A stretch of 7,930 nucleotides of DNA. Source: Actinomycetota bacterium. Its GTDB lineage: Bacteria > Actinomycetota > Thermoleophilia > Gaiellales > Gaiellaceae. Positions 6,801-7,930 of this stretch are shown one piece after another. The stretch is from the NCBI GenBank assembly GCA_013817555.1, contig JACDCN010000090.1, positions 1 to 7,930 on the forward strand. The letters are read 5' to 3'. The notes under the pieces were generated by a model. The model saw only the letters and a list, made by a program, of their open reading frames with translations, was not told where the DNA came from and did not search any database. Every line of letters starts with the position of its first letter. Positions within the stretch are counted from its first letter, which is position 1. The position numbers and the translations under genes were made by a program.

Positions 6801-7930
6801 ATCCCGGCAAGCAGGCGTTCCGTCTGGGCCGCGTGCCAGTCGAGACCGAGCTCCGCGAACCGTTCGTCAGCCCGTGAAAGCAGCTCGTCGTCACGGCGCG
6901 CGGCGCCGAGCGCCCGGAGCGCGAACGGTTCGAGCAGCGTGCCCGGCTGAAGCAGCGACGGGGCCTCGCGTTCGATCCAGTCGTGTCGTCCGAGCGCCAC
7001 CAGGACGTCGAGCCGTGTTGCGAACACGGCAGGCCCCCAGACGAACGAGCGCTCAACAGGCAGCTCCGCGAGAGCCTCGGCGGAGGCACGATCGCCCCTG
7101 GCGAGGGCGATTCGAATCCGAGGTCCGCTCAGATACGTGTCGTATCCCAGCCCGGCGATGCGCTCGGCTTCCTGCTCGAGCTCGAAGGCGCGTGTCTCGT
7201 CGCCGAGAGACAGGTGAGAGAGGGCCAGCAACAGAAGGCCGCGCGAGTTGCGGACGCACGGCGTGGCCAGGTTTCTCGCGACTGCGTCCAGAACGTCGCC
7301 GGTCACCGCGGCGAGTGCACCCCAGTCACCCAGACCGTCGGCGATCTCGAGCGACAGCGAAATCGTGCAGCTGGTGGTGCGGCGAGAGGCGTTGGGACAG
7401 GTCTCGATGCAAGCCGGTCAGACGCCGTGCCTCGCCGACACGGCCGACGGCGAGGGCGGCCGGCACTCCGGACTCGTAGGCCTCGCAGAGCTGATCGGGA
7501 TCGTCGACGTCGGACAGGAGCGCCAGTCGCCGCTCGCTCCACGCAGCAGCCTCGTGGAAGCAATGCCGCTCGAAGGCTGCACCGCTCCGCGCCCCGAACA
7601 CGTGGGAGCGGAGCTGGGTGTCTCCCAACTTCTCGGCGAGTGCGCCTACCCGCTCGAGGTCTTCGTCCGACATCTCTGCCGGCTCGATGTTCGCCCGGGC
7701 GACGAGGGCCCGCACCTGCGCCTCGCTGGACTGCTCGGGCGCGTAGCCCGCCGAGCTGATGCTCCGAGCCTGCCCATACGAGGTCGGCGTCCTCGGGACG
7801 AACGGCCTCGGAGAAGTGGTACGCAAGGAGAGAGGCGTGCTCGTCCTTCGCGCGGTCCAACCGCTCCAGCCACTCCGCGAAAGCGGCGTGCAAACGACCA
7901 CGGCGGGCCTTCGGGATGCTCCCGTACGCG
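6797..7930 (-). pseudogene. Broken 3' part of an AAA-ATPase/TPR regulatory protein gene (cyclase-associated type)
   Basis: Read on the minus strand from the right edge, three segments in three frames form one plausible protein. Segment 1 (7929 to about 7729, 67 codons) reads SIPKARRGRLHAAFAEWL, then DEHASLLAYHFSEAVRPEDADL and LRARAV, the helical end of an AAA/STAND ATPase module. Segment 2 (about 7727 to 7353, 125 codons) contains ALVARANIEPAEMS, GALAEKLGDTQLRSHVF, AWSERRLALLSD and LSPHHQLHDFAV, TPR-like helices. Segment 3 (7351 to 6797) runs LEIADGLGDWGAL through RNLATPCVRN and ends LGLDWHAAQTERLLAGI. From memory this is the C-terminus of large class III cyclase/AAA-ATPase/TPR proteins of Thermoleophilia-like actinobacteria; no cyclase domain is inside the window. 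Each frame change is a net +1 or -2. Between LRARAV and segment 2, relatives as I recall them carry roughly 80-100 more residues. A decayed gene is the best reading; assembly indels could explain the shifts but not the missing stretch. The gene starts beyond the window. Confidence 0.65.

Noticed and set aside
6874..7759. Plus-strand open frames (6874-7479 and 6983-7759) opposite the broken gene
   Set aside because: The minus strand gives coherent family-like helices in N-to-C order, while the plus-strand products are Arg-rich and featureless.

Overview
The window is GC-rich (roughly two thirds G+C by eye) and carries a tightly packed plus-strand cell-wall and signalling operon. The order is FHA protein (3' end only), PP2C phosphatase, SEDS glycosyltransferase (RodA/FtsW family), class B penicillin-binding protein, PASTA Ser/Thr kinase and D-alanine-D-alanine ligase. 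The first five genes match the classical actinobacterial fhaB-pstP-rodA-pbpA-pknB block known from mycobacteria and streptomycetes. That order, the G+C content and the protein styles point to an Actinomycetota genome. I suspect a deep branch such as Thermoleophilia (Gaiellales or Solirubrobacterales), because the remnant gene on the right resembles a cyclase/AAA-ATPase family I associate with them; this is inference from memory, not a search.

Layout: 1-116 is the FHA C-terminus; 113-1060 the phosphatase; 1057-2355 RodA; 2352-3824 the PBP. These four genes are joined by three consecutive 4-base ATGA stop/start overlaps. A 27-base gap (3825-3851), the only real spacer in the operon, holds a small hairpin and a possible -10 element. 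Then come the kinase (3852-5777) and, directly abutting it with a GTG start, the ligase (5778-6800). From 6797 to the right edge the minus strand carries the 3' part of a large regulatory ATPase/TPR-type gene. It can be followed only by changing reading frame twice and appears to lack an internal segment, so I call it a pseudogene. Its stop and the ligase stop share one palindromic CTAG.

How the genes work together (inference from known homologues): the kinase and phosphatase form a reversible Thr-phosphorylation pair, and the FHA protein reads phospho-Thr. The SEDS protein polymerises glycan from lipid II and the PBP cross-links it. The ligase makes the D-Ala-D-Ala dipeptide that the PBP later uses as its donor. 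The external PASTA repeats of the kinase probably sense muropeptides or lipid II, linking precursor supply to wall growth. There is no pknA-like second kinase between the PBP and the kinase.

I see no tRNA, rRNA, CRISPR array, insertion sequence or wholly new system. The features most worth a second look are the placement of the ligase, a Glu in place of the second activation-loop Thr of the kinase, the tail-anchored phosphatase with no external domain, a two-cysteine loop in RodA and the decayed gene at the right.
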